Shown here one piece after another: positions 4,744 to 5,040 of a stretch of DNA of 5,040 bases. The DNA lies in the NCBI GenBank assembly GCA_017999215.1, contig JAGOBQ010000350.1, positions 1 to 5,040 of the forward strand, read 5' to 3'. The notes under the pieces were generated by a model that saw only the letters and a list, made by a program, of their open reading frames with translations, did not search any database and was not told where the DNA came from. A program made the translations under genes and the position numbers. The stretch's first letter is position 1. Each line of letters begins with the position of its first letter. This DNA comes from Thermoanaerobaculia bacterium. GTDB lineage: Bacteria > Acidobacteriota > Thermoanaerobaculia > UBA5066.

Positions 4744-5040
4744 TCAGAACTTCCAGGCCACCGCCGCGGACAGGACGATCGGCTTGCGCCGGTCGTCGTC
4801 CCGGATGAGATGCCCGACCGCCTCGAGCCGCAGGTCCGCCTGCCGTCCGAGCGCGAAGATCGTGAGCAGGCCGCCGTGCCATCCGAACCGGGACGTGCTC
4901 TGCTCGAGGGCCACCTGCCCCGGCCCGGGCTCCTTCGGGCCGAGCCAGTAGCCGCCCCCTCCGGCGACGAAGCCCGCCTGCCACCAGTCCTCGCGGAACA
5001 GGTAGGCGACGGAGAGCGTCGCTGCATCTACGTCGATGTC
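4744..5040 (-). CDS. Outer-membrane beta-barrel protein, C-terminal part (5' truncated)
   Basis: On the minus strand the frame is open from the window edge (5040) to TGA at 4744-4746, giving the last 98 residues of a protein whose start lies outside. The pattern is that of transmembrane beta-strands: alternating hydrophobic residues with aromatic girdles, as in TLSVAYLF (8-15), WQAGFVAGGGGYW (20-32), RFGWHGGLLTIFAL (51-64), ADLRLEAVGHLI (68-79) and IVLSAAVAWKF (88-98). They are separated by short charged or Pro/Gly turns such as GPKEPGPGQ (34-42) and RDDDRRK (80-86). The final residue is Phe, the recognition signal of many barrels inserted by the Bam complex. This suggests a small porin or OmpW/OmpA-type barrel; the exact family cannot be told from the fragment. 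It is convergent with the Lrp gene, followed by a 13-bp hairpin. Confidence 0.75.
   Translation of the reverse strand, partial: DIDVDAATLSVAYLFREDWWQAGFVAGGGGYWLGPKEPGPGQVALEQSTSRFGWHGGLLTIFALGRQADLRLEAVGHLIRDDDRRKPIVLSAAVAWKF

Noticed and set aside
4616..4951. 111-codon plus-strand ORF at the right end
   Set aside because: Most of it is antisense to the outer-membrane gene. It is Arg/Ser/Pro-rich and has no ribosome site.
4493..4984. 163-codon minus-strand ORF overlapping the outer-membrane gene
   Set aside because: It is a different frame from the barrel-encoding one. Its composition is Gly/Arg/Ala shadow-like, and the barrel frame has proper strands and a terminal Phe.

Overview
The window is GC-rich, roughly two thirds G+C by eye, with codons ending mostly in C or G. 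It reads as a piece of Gram-negative chromosome: one gene encodes an outer-membrane beta-barrel ending in Phe, and another encodes a protein with a Sec signal peptide. The style (a high-GC core gene such as glgC among lineage-specific secreted proteins) would fit Acidobacteriota or a deltaproteobacterial-type lineage. This is an impression only, since no rRNA or tRNA is present. There is no sign of a mobile element, CRISPR array, phage gene or defence system.

Layout. (1) Positions 2-265, plus strand: the 3' end of a TPR-repeat protein. Ten bases later comes 276-1376, a cysteine-free secreted protein of unknown function with four regularly spaced beta-rich segments. The two genes are probably co-transcribed, and a strong hairpin terminator lies at 1402-1436. 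(2) Positions 1486-2511, minus strand: a DnaJ/Hsp40 co-chaperone with only two of the usual four zinc-finger Cys motifs. (3) An 88-base divergent spacer, then 2600-3847, plus strand: GlgC, glucose-1-phosphate adenylyltransferase, starting at GTG 2600. (4) Positions 3848-3919: a 72-base spacer with a near-consensus promoter for the next gene. Its -10 overlaps an intrinsic-terminator-like hairpin whose T run touches the next start codon. (5) Positions 3920-4369, plus strand: a complete Lrp/AsnC-family regulator. (6) Positions 4370-4743: 374 bases without a convincing gene, between two convergent 3' ends and dense in inverted repeats. (7) Positions 4744-5040, minus strand: the C-terminal 98 residues of an outer-membrane beta-barrel protein.

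The genes do not form an obvious single system. glgC commits glucose-1-phosphate to glycogen synthesis, and the Lrp-type regulator behind it could link transcription to amino-acid status, but nothing in the sequence shows that it controls glgC. dnaJ is a stand-alone chaperone gene with no dnaK or grpE in view. I see no clear undescribed system. The most curious points are the terminator/promoter overlap in front of the Lrp gene, the reduced DnaJ zinc finger, and the unexplained hairpin-rich spacer at 4370-4743.
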